Shown here: one piece after another, positions 17,092 through 25,532 of the stretch
Numbering within the stretch: the stretch's first letter is position 1
How the letters are laid out: each line of letters starts with the position of its first letter
Assembly: GCF_002292295.1 (NCBI RefSeq)
Contig: NZ_DBBS01000010.1
Span: 1-64,000, forward strand
From: Sphingomonas sp. UBA978
GTDB lineage: Bacteria; Pseudomonadota; Alphaproteobacteria; Sphingomonadales; Sphingomonadaceae
Reading direction: 5' to 3'
Length of the DNA stretch: 64,000 nt
The notes under the pieces: generated by a model
What the model saw: only the letters and a program-made list of their open reading frames with translations
Database searches by the model: none
What the model was told of the DNA's origin: nothing
Program-made: the position numbers and the translations under genes

Positions 17092-18000
17092 ATGGACGTC
17101 GGCGGTCGATCGGGAGAGATGGCGGTGTTCGCCAGCATCGTGGCGGAGGGCAGCCTGTCGGCGGCGGCGCGCGCGCTCGGGCTGACACCGTCGGCGGTCA
17201 GTCGCATCGTCGCGCGGATCGAGGCGCGGCTGGGCGTCCGTCTTCTGGTGCGCACGACGCGCGCGTTGGCGCTGACCGGCGAGGGCGAGGCCTATCTGCG
17301 CGCCGCGCGCCGCATTCTCGCCGACCTGGCGGAGGTGGAGGGCAGTATCGCGGATCAGGCAAGCCCGCGCGGCCGGCTGCGCGTCACCGCCTCGCTGGCG
17401 CACGGGCGGCTCTATATCGTGCCCCTGCTCGGCGATTTTACCGCGCGCTATCCGGGCATCCTCGTCGACCTCAATCTGTCGGACCGGATCGTCGACGTGC
17501 TCGGCGGGCAGGCGGATGTCGCGATCCGCTTCGGCCAGCTCGCCGACAGTCCGCTGACCGCCCGCAAGCTGGGCGAGACGGGACGGGTGGTGGTCGCGTC
17601 CGCCGCCTATCTCGACCGGCACGGCACGCCGCGGGTGCCCGACGACCTGCTCGGCCACAATTGCCTCAGCTTCAACTTCCGCCGCGCCGAACCGGGCTGG
17701 CCGTTCCGCGAGAACGGGCGCGACCGGGCGCTGGCGGTGACGGGATCGATCGAGGCGAATAACGGCGAATCGCTGGCGCAGCTCGCCCGCGCCGGCGTCG
17801 GGATCGCACGCGTCGGGCGGTTCGCGGTGGCGGACGACCTCGCCAGCGGGCGGCTGGTGCCGCTGCTCGAGGCGTTCAACCCGCAGGACCGCGAGCCGCT
17901 CCATGCGCTGTTCGTCGGCGGTTCGACGATGCCGGCGCGGGTGCGGGTGTTCGTCGACTTTCTTGCCGAGCGTATCGGTCCGTCCGCGGCGATGGCCTGA
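17092..18000 (+). CDS. LysR family transcriptional regulator
   Basis: A 302-residue LysR regulator: HTH at about residues 10-68 (FASIVAEGSLSAAARALGL, then TPSAVSRIVARIEARLG) and a periplasmic-binding-type effector domain from about 95. The subgroup has the SFNFRR segment typical of regulators next to MFS or SDR genes. CGGAGGAAC precedes the ATG. The neighbouring divergent MFS gene is the likely target, with autoregulation in the shared 96-bp region. Confidence 0.92.
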   Translation: MDVGGRSGEMAVFASIVAEGSLSAAARALGLTPSAVSRIVARIEARLGVRLLVRTTRALALTGEGEAYLRAARRILADLAEVEGSIADQASPRGRLRVTASLAHGRLYIVPLLGDFTARYPGILVDLNLSDRIVDVLGGQADVAIRFGQLADSPLTARKLGETGRVVVASAAYLDRHGTPRVPDDLLGHNCLSFNFRRAEPGWPFRENGRDRALAVTGSIEANNGESLAQLARAGVGIARVGRFAVADDLASGRLVPLLEAFNPQDREPLHALFVGGSTMPARVRVFVDFLAERIGPSAAMA

Positions 18001-18026
18001 CGATCTCGGGGCGGGCTGCGGCGACC

Positions 18027-18509
18027 TCAGACCAGCCGGTCCGCGCGCAGCGGGTCGAAGCGGACGATCTCGCGCAGGCTGACCAACGTCTCGAACATGC
18101 GCACGTCATCGTCCGCGGCAAGGATCTCGTCCGAGAAGCGCTGATAGTCCTCGATCGAGGCGACCGCGACGATCAGCAGGAAGTCGGTGCGCCCGGTGAC
18201 GTTCCACGCGGCGACGACCTCGGGTTGCCGCTGCATCTTCTGCGCGAACGCCTGCTCGGCGCGCAAATTGCTCTGGTGCAGCTCGACCAGCACGTGGATC
18301 GTGATCGTCGGCTGCAACCGTGCCGGATCGATCACCGCGACGTCGGCGACGATGACCCCGGTCGCGCGCAACCGGCGCAGGCGGCGGAGCACCGCGCTTT
18401 CCGACAGGCCGACGCGCCCGGCGATCGTCCGCGCAGGTTCGAGGGTGTTGCGTCGTACCGCCGCGATGATGCGATGGTCGAAGATATCGAGGTCGGCGCT
18501 TTCCGTCAT
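18027..18509 (-). CDS. Lrp/AsnC family transcriptional regulator
   Basis: A 160-residue Lrp/AsnC protein: N-terminal HTH (LDIFDHRIIAAVRRN, then TIAGRVGLSESAVLRRLRRL) and a C-terminal RAM domain (TIHVLVELHQ, AWNVTGRTDFLLIVAV). It should oligomerise and respond to amino acids. ATG 18509 starts the HTH domain; the open frame continues upstream to 18551. It is divergent, 83 bp apart, from a RhtA-like exporter gene, which is therefore its probable target. Confidence 0.92.
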   Translation of the reverse strand: MTESADLDIFDHRIIAAVRRNTLEPARTIAGRVGLSESAVLRRLRRLRATGVIVADVAVIDPARLQPTITIHVLVELHQSNLRAEQAFAQKMQRQPEVVAAWNVTGRTDFLLIVAVASIEDYQRFSDEILAADDDVRMFETLVSLREIVRFDPLRADRLV

Positions 18510-18592
18510 GATGAGCGCGATGATGACGGATTCGGGCGCGGGACGCCACAACGCGCCGCCCGCCGTCGCGACCCCGCCGCTATGCTGGCGGC

Positions 18593-19483
18593 ATGACCAT
18601 ACCGACCACCGCCGCCGCGACGCAGGCCTTCGCGGGCCATCGCATCCTCCCCTATGCGGCGCTGCTCGGGGCGATCCTGACCTTCTGCCTCGGCACCTCG
18701 TTCGCCAAGTCGCTGTTCCCGCTGGTCGGTGCCGAGGGCACGACGGCCTATCGCGTCGGCTTTGCGGCGCTGATCCTGCTCGCCGTCATGCGGCCGTGGC
18801 AGACGCCGCTGGAGCGCCGCGACCTGCTGCGGATCGTCCCTTATGGCGTCGCACTCGGCACGATGAACCTGTGCTTCTACCTGGCGTTGCGGACCACGCC
18901 GCTCGGCCTCGCCATCGCGATCGAATTCCTCGGCCCGCTGACCGTGTCGCTGCTCCATTCGCGCCGGCCGCTCCAGTTCGCGATGGTCGGACTGGCGGTG
19001 GCGGGGCTGCTCCTGCTGCTGCCGTGGCGCCTGACCGACCATGCGCTCGACCTTGGCGGCATCCTGTTCGCACTCGCGGCGGCGCTGTGCTGGGCGCTTT
19101 ACATCCTGCTCGGCCAGCGGACCGCGCACCTGCCGTCCGGCCAGACCGTCGCGCTCGGCATGGTATCGGCCGCGCTCGTCGTCGTCCCGATCGGCATCCA
19201 TCAGGCGGGCGCGGCGCTGTTGACGCCGGGGTGGATCGCCATGGGCCTCGTCGCCGCCCTGCTGTCGAGCGCCATTCCCTATTCGCTCGAGATGGTCGCG
19301 TTGAAGGCCATCCCGGCCAGCACGCTGGGCGTCCTGTTAAGCATCGAGCCCGCGGTCGGCGCGATCATCGGCGCGAGCGTGCTGGGCGAGATCCTGACCG
19401 GCGTGCAATGGTTCGCGGTCGCGCTCGTCGTTGGCGCATCGATCGGCATGGTGCTGACGGGCAGGACGGCGGCGCCGGCCTGA
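18593..19483 (+). CDS. EamA family exporter, RhtA-like
   Basis: A 296-residue DMT-superfamily permease with about ten TM helices and two EamA repeats. The phrases FCLGTSFAKSLFP, ALRTTPLGLAIAIEFLGPL and IPYSLEMVALKAIPASTLGV are close to RhtA/YdcZ-type threonine/homoserine exporters; the IEFLGPL segment is diagnostic for that branch. Adjacency to an Lrp-type regulator supports amino-acid export. It is followed by a 247-bp gap. Confidence 0.85.
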   Translation: MTIPTTAAATQAFAGHRILPYAALLGAILTFCLGTSFAKSLFPLVGAEGTTAYRVGFAALILLAVMRPWQTPLERRDLLRIVPYGVALGTMNLCFYLALRTTPLGLAIAIEFLGPLTVSLLHSRRPLQFAMVGLAVAGLLLLLPWRLTDHALDLGGILFALAAALCWALYILLGQRTAHLPSGQTVALGMVSAALVVVPIGIHQAGAALLTPGWIAMGLVAALLSSAIPYSLEMVALKAIPASTLGVLLSIEPAVGAIIGASVLGEILTGVQWFAVALVVGASIGMVLTGRTAAPA

Positions 19484-19730
19484 CGGGTGGTTTTCGGCGG
19501 TGGAATCGGCTACGGGCGGGACGTCCAGCGACTCACGGGAAAGGGAGGGCCAGATGATCGATCGCACCATGCCCGCCCGCGGGGCCACCCTTCGGCCCAT
19601 CCACCGGCTTGCCTGTGGCGCAGCCGCCGTCGGCGGGACCCTGCGCCACTGACGCCTTCGGTCCCGCACGAGACCGACGCCTGCCATCGCTGATACGAGG
19701 ACCGCACGCCGACGTGCGGACACGCTTGCC

Positions 19731-21533
19731 ATGATCGACGACACCCCGGACGACGACGACCTGTTTCCCCGCGCCTCCGTATTGCGTAAGGTGCTGGCCT
19801 TCACCCTGCGCCTGTGGGGGCGGGCGCCGTGGCTGGCCACCGCCTGCGCCGCGGCGATGCTGCTCGCCACGCTGACCGAGGTGTTCGTGCCGCTCTACGC
19901 CGGCCGGATGATCGACGCCGTCGGCGGCGGCAATCCGGCGATGGCATGGCGCGCGTTCGCCGCCATCGCCGCGCTGGGCGGGGCGATGGTGGTGCTGCGC
20001 CACCTCGGCTGGTGGGCGATCACGCCGCTGACGCTGAACATGATGCGCGACGTGACGCAGGAGGCGTTCGCGCGCGTCCAGCGGCTTTCCGCCGACTGGC
20101 ACGCCAACGCCTTTTCCGGCTCCACCGTCCGGCGAATCACGCGCGGCATGTGGGCGCTCGACACGCTCAACGACGTGCTGCTGCTGTCGCTGTTGCCGGC
20201 GCTGACGGTGCTGGTCGGAACGGTCGTCCTGCTGGCGCTGCACTGGCCGCTGCTCGGGCTGGTGATGGGGGCGGGCGCGCTCGCCTATATCGCGCTGACG
20301 GTGGTGCTGGCGACGCGCGTGCTGGCGCCGATCGCGCGCCTGTCGAACCGGTGGGACACGACGATGGGCGGGGTGCTGGCCGATGCGATCGGGACCAACG
20401 CCGTGGTCAAGGCGTTCGGCGGCGAGGCGCGCGAGGAGGCGTTGTTGGCCCGCGTCGTCGCCAAATGGCGCCGGCGCACGCTGCGCACCTGGATGGCCTT
20501 CACCTGGGCGGGCTCGGGACAACTCGCGCTGCTGTGGCTGATCCGCATCGTCGCGACCGGCGGCGCCCTGTGGCTGTGGTCGCGCGGGCAGGCGAGCGCG
20601 GGCGACATGGCCTATGTCGTCACCAGCTACCTGGTGCTGAACGGCTATCTTCGCGACATCGGCCAATATGTCCACCAGCTGCAGCGGGCGGTGAACGAGA
20701 TGGAGGAGCTTGTCGCGCTGCACGACGAACCGCCGGGCGTTGCCGATCGCGCCGATGCACGCGCCATCGCGATCACCGCGGGCGCGATCCGCTTCGAGGA
20801 TGTGACCTTTCGCTATGCCGGGCAGGACCGCCCGCTCTACGCGCATCTGTCCGTCGCCATTCCGTCGGGGCAGCGCGTCGGGCTGGTCGGGCCGTCGGGA
20901 TCGGGCAAGACCAGCTTCGTCAAGCTGATCCAGCGCCTGTACGACGTGGACGGCGGGCGAGTGACGATCGACGGGCAGGACGTGGCGTCGGCGACGCAAG
21001 GGTCGCTGCGCCGGCAGGTCGCGATCGTGCCGCAGGAGCCGGTGTTGTTCCACCGCACGCTCGCCGAGAACATCGGCTATGGTCGCCTCGGCGCGACGCA
21101 GGAGGAGATCGAGCAGGCCGCCCGGCTCGCCAACGCGCACGACTTCATCGCCGCCCTGCCGAAGGGCTATCGCACGCCGGTCGGCGAGCGCGGCGTGAAG
21201 CTGTCCGGCGGCGAACGCCAGCGGGTGGCGATCGCGCGCGCCTTTCTGGTCGATGCGCCGATTCTGATCCTCGACGAGGCGACCTCCAGCCTCGATTCCG
21301 AAAGCGAGGCGGCGATCCAGCAGGCGATGGAGCGGCTGATCGTCGGCCGCACCGCGATCGTCATCGCCCACCGCCTGTCGACGGTGCGCGCGCTCGATCG
21401 CATCCTGGTCTTTGCGGAGGGCCGGATCGTCGAGGACGGCCCGCACGATGCGCTGCTGCTCGCGACGGACGGGCATTATCGCCGGCTGTTCGAACGTCAG
21501 GCGGGGACCGGGACGCCGGAGATCGTCGGCTAG
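19731..21533 (+). CDS. ABC exporter, fused permease/ATPase
   Basis: A 600-residue half-transporter. The six-helix type I exporter domain spans about 30-320 and the nucleotide-binding domain about 352-590. Walker A is GPSGSGKTS (387-395), the Q-loop QEPVLF, the signature LSGGERQ (491-497), Walker B ILILDE (511-516) and the H-loop histidine H547. All ATPase motifs are intact. The N-terminus is acidic (MIDDTPDDDD). Probably works as a homodimer; multidrug or lipid export is inference. Follows a 247-bp non-coding stretch containing only a weak 32-codon ORF at 19554. Confidence 0.9.
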   Translation: MIDDTPDDDDLFPRASVLRKVLAFTLRLWGRAPWLATACAAAMLLATLTEVFVPLYAGRMIDAVGGGNPAMAWRAFAAIAALGGAMVVLRHLGWWAITPLTLNMMRDVTQEAFARVQRLSADWHANAFSGSTVRRITRGMWALDTLNDVLLLSLLPALTVLVGTVVLLALHWPLLGLVMGAGALAYIALTVVLATRVLAPIARLSNRWDTTMGGVLADAIGTNAVVKAFGGEAREEALLARVVAKWRRRTLRTWMAFTWAGSGQLALLWLIRIVATGGALWLWSRGQASAGDMAYVVTSYLVLNGYLRDIGQYVHQLQRAVNEMEELVALHDEPPGVADRADARAIAITAGAIRFEDVTFRYAGQDRPLYAHLSVAIPSGQRVGLVGPSGSGKTSFVKLIQRLYDVDGGRVTIDGQDVASATQGSLRRQVAIVPQEPVLFHRTLAENIGYGRLGATQEEIEQAARLANAHDFIAALPKGYRTPVGERGVKLSGGERQRVAIARAFLVDAPILILDEATSSLDSESEAAIQQAMERLIVGRTAIVIAHRLSTVRALDRILVFAEGRIVEDGPHDALLLATDGHYRRLFERQAGTGTPEIVG

Positions 21534-21581
21534 GGCGATGCGACATCCGGGTCCCGTGGGCGGCCGCCGATGCGCGATGGT

Positions 21582-22055
21582 TCAGCTGGCCAGCGCCAGC
21601 CCGGCGTCGTCCCCGTCGTCGTTGGCGGGCGCTTTACGGCCGGGGCGGGGGCCGTTCCGGGCGCGGCCGGTCTTGTTCTTGCGGTGTCGCGGCAGGCGCG
21701 GCGACAGGGTCGTGAGCGCCGCGGCAAGACCTGCCCGGCGCAAGGCGGAGGCCACCGCCGCCACTGCGACCACTGCCTCGCCAAGGGCGCCCAGCTCGAC
21801 GCTGGCGAGCCACAGGGTGATCTCCGGCGCAAACAGTGCGACCATGCGGATCGGGTCGGCGTCGCCGGCGGTGAGGTGCACGACGATCAGTACCGTCACG
21901 ACGATGGCGAGGGCGATATGCGCGGGAGCGAGGCGGTTCAGCGCCGCGGCGGGCCATGCCACCAGCACGCGATGCATACAGCGGCCGACCGGCGTGTTGC
22001 CGGCGACCGTCAGCATGACCCAGCCCATGAGAAGCACCATTGCCGCCGTCATCAT
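21582..22055 (-). CDS. Hypothetical membrane protein with basic tail
   Basis: A 157-residue protein of unknown function. Residues 3-20 and about 45-63 are clearly hydrophobic (AHIALAIVVTVLIVVHLTAG), a third segment at about 85-110 is moderately so, and the C-terminus is strongly basic (RLPRHRKNKTGRARNGPRPG). Several ATG codons are possible within the first ten residues. It lies downstream of and convergent with the ABC exporter (48 bp). Confidence 0.55.
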   Translation of the reverse strand: MMTAAMVLLMGWVMLTVAGNTPVGRCMHRVLVAWPAAALNRLAPAHIALAIVVTVLIVVHLTAGDADPIRMVALFAPEITLWLASVELGALGEAVVAVAAVASALRRAGLAAALTTLSPRLPRHRKNKTGRARNGPRPGRKAPANDDGDDAGLALAS

Positions 22056-22207
22056 TCGCCCGCCCCGGTTGCTCCCCCTTGGTATAGGACGCGCAACGCC
22101 TCCGGCAACAGGGGAGCGTCTGGCGAAACTGCGTCCCGGCGAGGTCGACGCGCGGGTCGGCGTCGTGCCGCCACCGCGACCGGATCGTGCGCCGATCCCG
22201 GCGGCGG

Positions 22208-22957
22208 CTAGAAGCTGAAGCCGATGCCGCCGACGGCGCTATGGTTGCGGACATCGAGGTCGACGCGGATGTCGCCGGTGGAACCGCGGACGCCCATCGC
22301 CTCCCCGCCGATCCGCCCGGCGACCGCGTTCGCCGCCACGTTGGTGTAGCGATATTCGCCGAACAGCGAGACGCTGCGCGACACCGGGATGCGCAGCCCG
22401 GCACCTGCGCGCAGGCCCCAGTCGCCGCTGATGTCGGTGTCGGTCACGAGATAGACCGGCCCGGCGAAGGCATAGGGCGTCACCCGCGTCCCGGGCCCGG
22501 GCGGCAGCCGCAGCATCGCGAGCGCGGCGAAGGTCGCGGTGGTCGGCACGGTGATGCGCGGGATGTCGACCGCCACCGACCGGCCCGGATCGATGACCAC
22601 GCGCTCGCCGAACACCGCGTCGTCGAACCGCAGGTTGCCGGTGGCGCGGATGGTCTGGCGCCGCACGTCGGGATCGAGCGTCGAGGCATCGACCGCCAGA
22701 CCGACGGCGCCCGACCAATAGCCGATACGGCCGCCGAAGATCGTCGAATGCGTCGGCCGCAGCGTTTCGATATCGATCCGCAATTGGGCCGGGACGATCA
22801 TGTCGTTCACCCGCGCCTCGTCGGCGCGCACCGTAGCGGCGGTGGTTTCGGGCATGGACCGACCCGCAAAGACATCGACGAATATCTGTGCCGATGCAGG
22901 CGTGGCGACGAGCGCCGCGGTCGCGATGCCCAGCATCGACGGCAGGATACGCACCAT
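22208..22957 (-). CDS. Outer-membrane beta-barrel protein
   Basis: A 249-residue exported protein. The signal peptide runs to about residue 23 (LVATPASA|Q), followed by alternating polar/hydrophobic strands (TIFGGRIGYWSGAVGLAVDA, YAFAGPVYLVTD, LFGEYRYTN). It ends in GIGFSF, a terminal phenylalanine expected for Bam-inserted barrels. An eight-stranded OmpA-like/OmpW-like barrel is plausible; no ligand can be inferred. Confidence 0.8.
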   Translation of the reverse strand: MVRILPSMLGIATAALVATPASAQIFVDVFAGRSMPETTAATVRADEARVNDMIVPAQLRIDIETLRPTHSTIFGGRIGYWSGAVGLAVDASTLDPDVRRQTIRATGNLRFDDAVFGERVVIDPGRSVAVDIPRITVPTTATFAALAMLRLPPGPGTRVTPYAFAGPVYLVTDTDISGDWGLRAGAGLRIPVSRSVSLFGEYRYTNVAANAVAGRIGGEAMGVRGSTGDIRVDLDVRNHSAVGGIGFSF

Positions 22958-23057
22958 GATCTCTCTTTCCCCTGTTGTGACGGGAAAATGAAATGCGCTC
23001 CGATCGGTTCCGGCACCGCCCGCCCACAGGCGCGACGGCCCGGCCGCGGGCGTGCGA

Positions 23058-23219
23058 TCACACCTGATCGGGCTGCGGGCGCGCCTGTCTGTCGAGCATG
23101 TCCAGCGCGTCGCAGATCAGCGCCGCGACCAGGGCTTCCTCGATCGCATCCGCTTCTGCCAGAGCGTCCTCGAGATGCTCGCGCAGTCGCTGAACGGGGC
23201 TGAGATTGCGGAGCGGCAT
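23058..23219 (-). CDS. Small helical hypothetical protein
   Basis: A 53-residue protein, ATG 23219 (an upstream in-frame ATG at 23234 is possible). The core RLREHLEDALAEADAIEEAL followed by VAALICDALDMLDRQ forms two amphipathic helices with no TM or signal. The clear helical heptads and sensible composition argue that it is real. It is divergent from the winged-helix gene at 23326 across an AT-richer 106-bp region. Confidence 0.5.
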   Translation of the reverse strand: MPLRNLSPVQRLREHLEDALAEADAIEEALVAALICDALDMLDRQARPQPDQV

Positions 23220-23325
23220 GCGCCAGAACACCATGGCCGGGCCGGTTCTGCAAGCATGCCAAGGCAATCAACCCGCTTGCTTTTTGATCTTCAACAATCT
23301 TCATTGACGAAAGTGGAGATGGGCT

Positions 23326-23703
23326 ATGCCGCGCACCTTGATCGCACCCGATGGTCCGGCCCGCGTGGTCGGGACGACGACGACCACGAAGCTCGCGGAA
23401 CGGATGCTCGCCGCGGCCGGCGTGGTGCATGCGGTGCTGCCCCACGGCTTTGCTGCGACATCGCCGATGACCATTTTGCTCGAAATCTATCTCGCCGAGG
23501 AGGCTGGTCGCTATCTCGGCGTCGAGCAGATCGGCTTGACCGGATACGCATCGCTGCCGGTCCGGCAGCGCTGGGTGGCGGCGCTGGAGGGGGCTGACCT
23601 GATCGAGCGACAGGGGTGCCTCATCGCCCTCAGCGACCATGGCTATACGACGGTCGTGACCGTGCTGGAAAACGTCTTCGCCGTGCAGCGTCAACTCGAC
23701 TGA
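23326..23703 (+). CDS. Small winged-helix (MarR-like) DNA-binding protein
   Basis: A 125-residue protein. Residues about 45-115 form a winged helix: LEIYLAEEAGRYLGVEQIGL, a recognition helix around LPVRQRWVAALEGADLIERQ, and a wing/strand CLIALSDHGYTTV. The same domain, with matching phrases, ends the 334-residue protein at 54423-55427 (LDLYAAELEG, RWITKM, FMALSPRA), so the two are paralogous in this part. No ligand domain is present. Divergent from the 53-residue gene; probably autoregulatory. Confidence 0.72.
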   Translation: MPRTLIAPDGPARVVGTTTTTKLAERMLAAAGVVHAVLPHGFAATSPMTILLEIYLAEEAGRYLGVEQIGLTGYASLPVRQRWVAALEGADLIERQGCLIALSDHGYTTVVTVLENVFAVQRQLD

Positions 23704-23754
23704 CGGCGCGGCGGCGGTTCCGATCCGGCTTCGTCCCGCAATCGTCGTGCGACC

Positions 23755-24045
23755 TCAGTCGGCGGCCTGCATGCTGAGACTGGCACGGACGGACGACAGG
23801 AGCGCCAGCGCCCTGTCCCGGCTGTCGTCGATGGCGCCGGCATCGGCGGCGATCTCGACCTTCGCATCCATGGCGACGGTGACGATCTCGATCGCGTCGC
23901 CGGCGGTCAAGACCGAGCGGGTGACGAGGCTGTGGATCAGGCTCTCGACGAGCAGCATCGCCGCCTGGCCATGCGCATCCGGGGCGTCCGGCGTGGCGAC
24001 CGGGAGGGGCTCTCTGTTGGCGCTGGTCATCGGGTCCATATCCAC
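23755..24045 (-). CDS. Small hypothetical protein
   Basis: A 96-residue soluble protein of unknown function; ATG 24045, or MTSANREP five codons further in. It has two helical stretches (AAMLLVESLIHSLVTRSVLT, and DDSRDRALALLSSVRASLSM) flanking a short acidic link. It is divergent from the Crp/Fnr gene across an AT-rich 166-bp region, which suggests co-regulation. Confidence 0.6.
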   Translation of the reverse strand: MDMDPMTSANREPLPVATPDAPDAHGQAAMLLVESLIHSLVTRSVLTAGDAIEIVTVAMDAKVEIAADAGAIDDSRDRALALLSSVRASLSMQAAD

Positions 24046-24211
24046 TGCGATCAGGCGCGAGTTCCCAGTTCCTCGCAGCCGTCGGAGCCCTGAACGATGG
24101 CCGACGATGCCCCCGTGTAGCAGCTTCGCCGCCGTGCATCTCCACCCAAATCAATATAGGACTATAACATTCGGCAATATGTCCGGTTGGGGTCCTGTGA
24201 GATAATGGATC

Positions 24212-24934
24212 ATGACCAACCGCTTCGTCGAGAAACTCCGCGAATATACGGCGCTTGACGAGGAAGATGTGGCGGGGCTGCTCGCCCTCACCGCGCGCCC
24301 GCGCCTCGTAAAGGCGCGGCACGATCTGATCCGCGAGGGCGATCGGCCCGGCCCCGTCTTCGGGATGATCGAGGGGTGGGCATGCCGCTACAAGATCTTG
24401 CCGAGCGGCGCGCGACAGGTGCTGGCGTTCCTCATGCCGGGCGACGCCTGTGATCTTCACATCGGGCTGCTGGCCGAGATGGATCACAACATCCAGACGA
24501 TCACGCCCGCCCGCGTGGCGACGATCGACCGTACCGACATGGACATGCTGATGGCGCGTCGCCCCGCGGTCGCGCGCGCCATGTATATCGCGCAGCTCGT
24601 CGACGAGGGTACGATGCGTGCCTGGATCACCAGCATGGGGCGGCGGACCAGCATCGAACGGGTCGCCCACCTGATGTGCGAACTCTATCTGCGGTCGCGC
24701 AACTCGATGGCCGGGGAGGCGCCGCTGCCGCTGCCGCTGTCGCAGATCCTGCTGGCGGATTCGCTCGGCATGACCAGCGTGCACATCAACCGCGTGCTGA
24801 AGGAGCTGCGCATGGCCGGCGCGATGACGCTGCACCGCGGCAGCCTCGAGGTCAGCGATCCGGCGAAGCTCGTCCGGATCGCCGGGTTCGACGATGGCTA
24901 TCTGCACCGACGGATGCGCAACGGCGAGGCGTGA
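24212..24934 (+). CDS. Crp/Fnr family transcriptional regulator
   Basis: A 240-residue regulator: cyclic-nucleotide-binding-type beta-roll at about 10-130 (REGDRPGPVFGMIEGWACRY, GARQVLAFLMPGDACDLH) and a HTH at about 165-215 (ADSLGMTSVHINRVLKELR). The Fnr-type N-terminal cysteine cluster is absent, so oxygen sensing by a 4Fe-4S cluster is unlikely. It belongs to the branch often found beside single-domain response regulators in sphingomonads and methylobacteria; such a gene is next to it, convergent. Confidence 0.9.
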   Translation: MTNRFVEKLREYTALDEEDVAGLLALTARPRLVKARHDLIREGDRPGPVFGMIEGWACRYKILPSGARQVLAFLMPGDACDLHIGLLAEMDHNIQTITPARVATIDRTDMDMLMARRPAVARAMYIAQLVDEGTMRAWITSMGRRTSIERVAHLMCELYLRSRNSMAGEAPLPLPLSQILLADSLGMTSVHINRVLKELRMAGAMTLHRGSLEVSDPAKLVRIAGFDDGYLHRRMRNGEA

Positions 24935-24968
24935 CGCCGCAATCGTCCGGATGGACGATCAGGGGCGG

Positions 24969-25346
24969 TCAGGGTCGCCGCCGCGCCAGCTGTTCGCGTA
25001 CGAGGGTGACGAGGTGGTCGATCGAATAGGGCTTGGCGAGGAACCGGCCGGAATCGGGGACCTCCGCCGCGCCGAGGCGCACCCCGCCCGACGTGACGAT
25101 GATCTCGATATGCGGCCAGCGCGCGGCCACCTCCGTCGCCAGATCGAGCCCGTCGATGTCGCCCGGCATGTTGATGTCGGTGAAGATCAGCGCGATCTCG
25201 GGCGTCCGTTCGAGGATGGCCAGCGCCTCGCGCGCATCGCCGGCCTCGACGATGGCAAATCCCCGGTCCTCCAGCGCATCGACGGCGATCATCCGGATGA
25301 ACATCTCGTCTTCGACGATCAGGAGCGGCGGGTTGGTGCTGGTCAT
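24969..25346 (-). CDS. Single-domain response regulator (receiver only)
   Basis: A 125-residue stand-alone receiver. Acidic pair E12/D13 (VEDE), phospho-acceptor D57 (IFTDINMPG), switch T85/S86 and K105 (AKPYS) are all present, so it should be phosphorylated. No output domain is attached, so it probably acts in a phosphorelay or by protein contact. ATG 25346; the frame is open upstream without similarity. The cognate kinase is not adjacent; the only histidine kinase in the window is at 55.6 kb. Confidence 0.92.
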   Translation of the reverse strand: MTSTNPPLLIVEDEMFIRMIAVDALEDRGFAIVEAGDAREALAILERTPEIALIFTDINMPGDIDGLDLATEVAARWPHIEIIVTSGGVRLGAAEVPDSGRFLAKPYSIDHLVTLVREQLARRRP

Positions 25347-25532
25347 CAAACGTGAACGCGCCAGCCCGACAACGGCCCGGCGCGCCGCGAAATTTCGTCG
25401 TACCATCAGCGGCATAGGGTCTGAGTGCCGGACACGCCCGTGATGCCCGGCGGGCTGGCGGGACGGCGATCGCATTGACGGCATCCGGGGCAGCCTGCAC
25501 AGCGGGCACCGGCGAGCGGGACAGGAGGCTTC

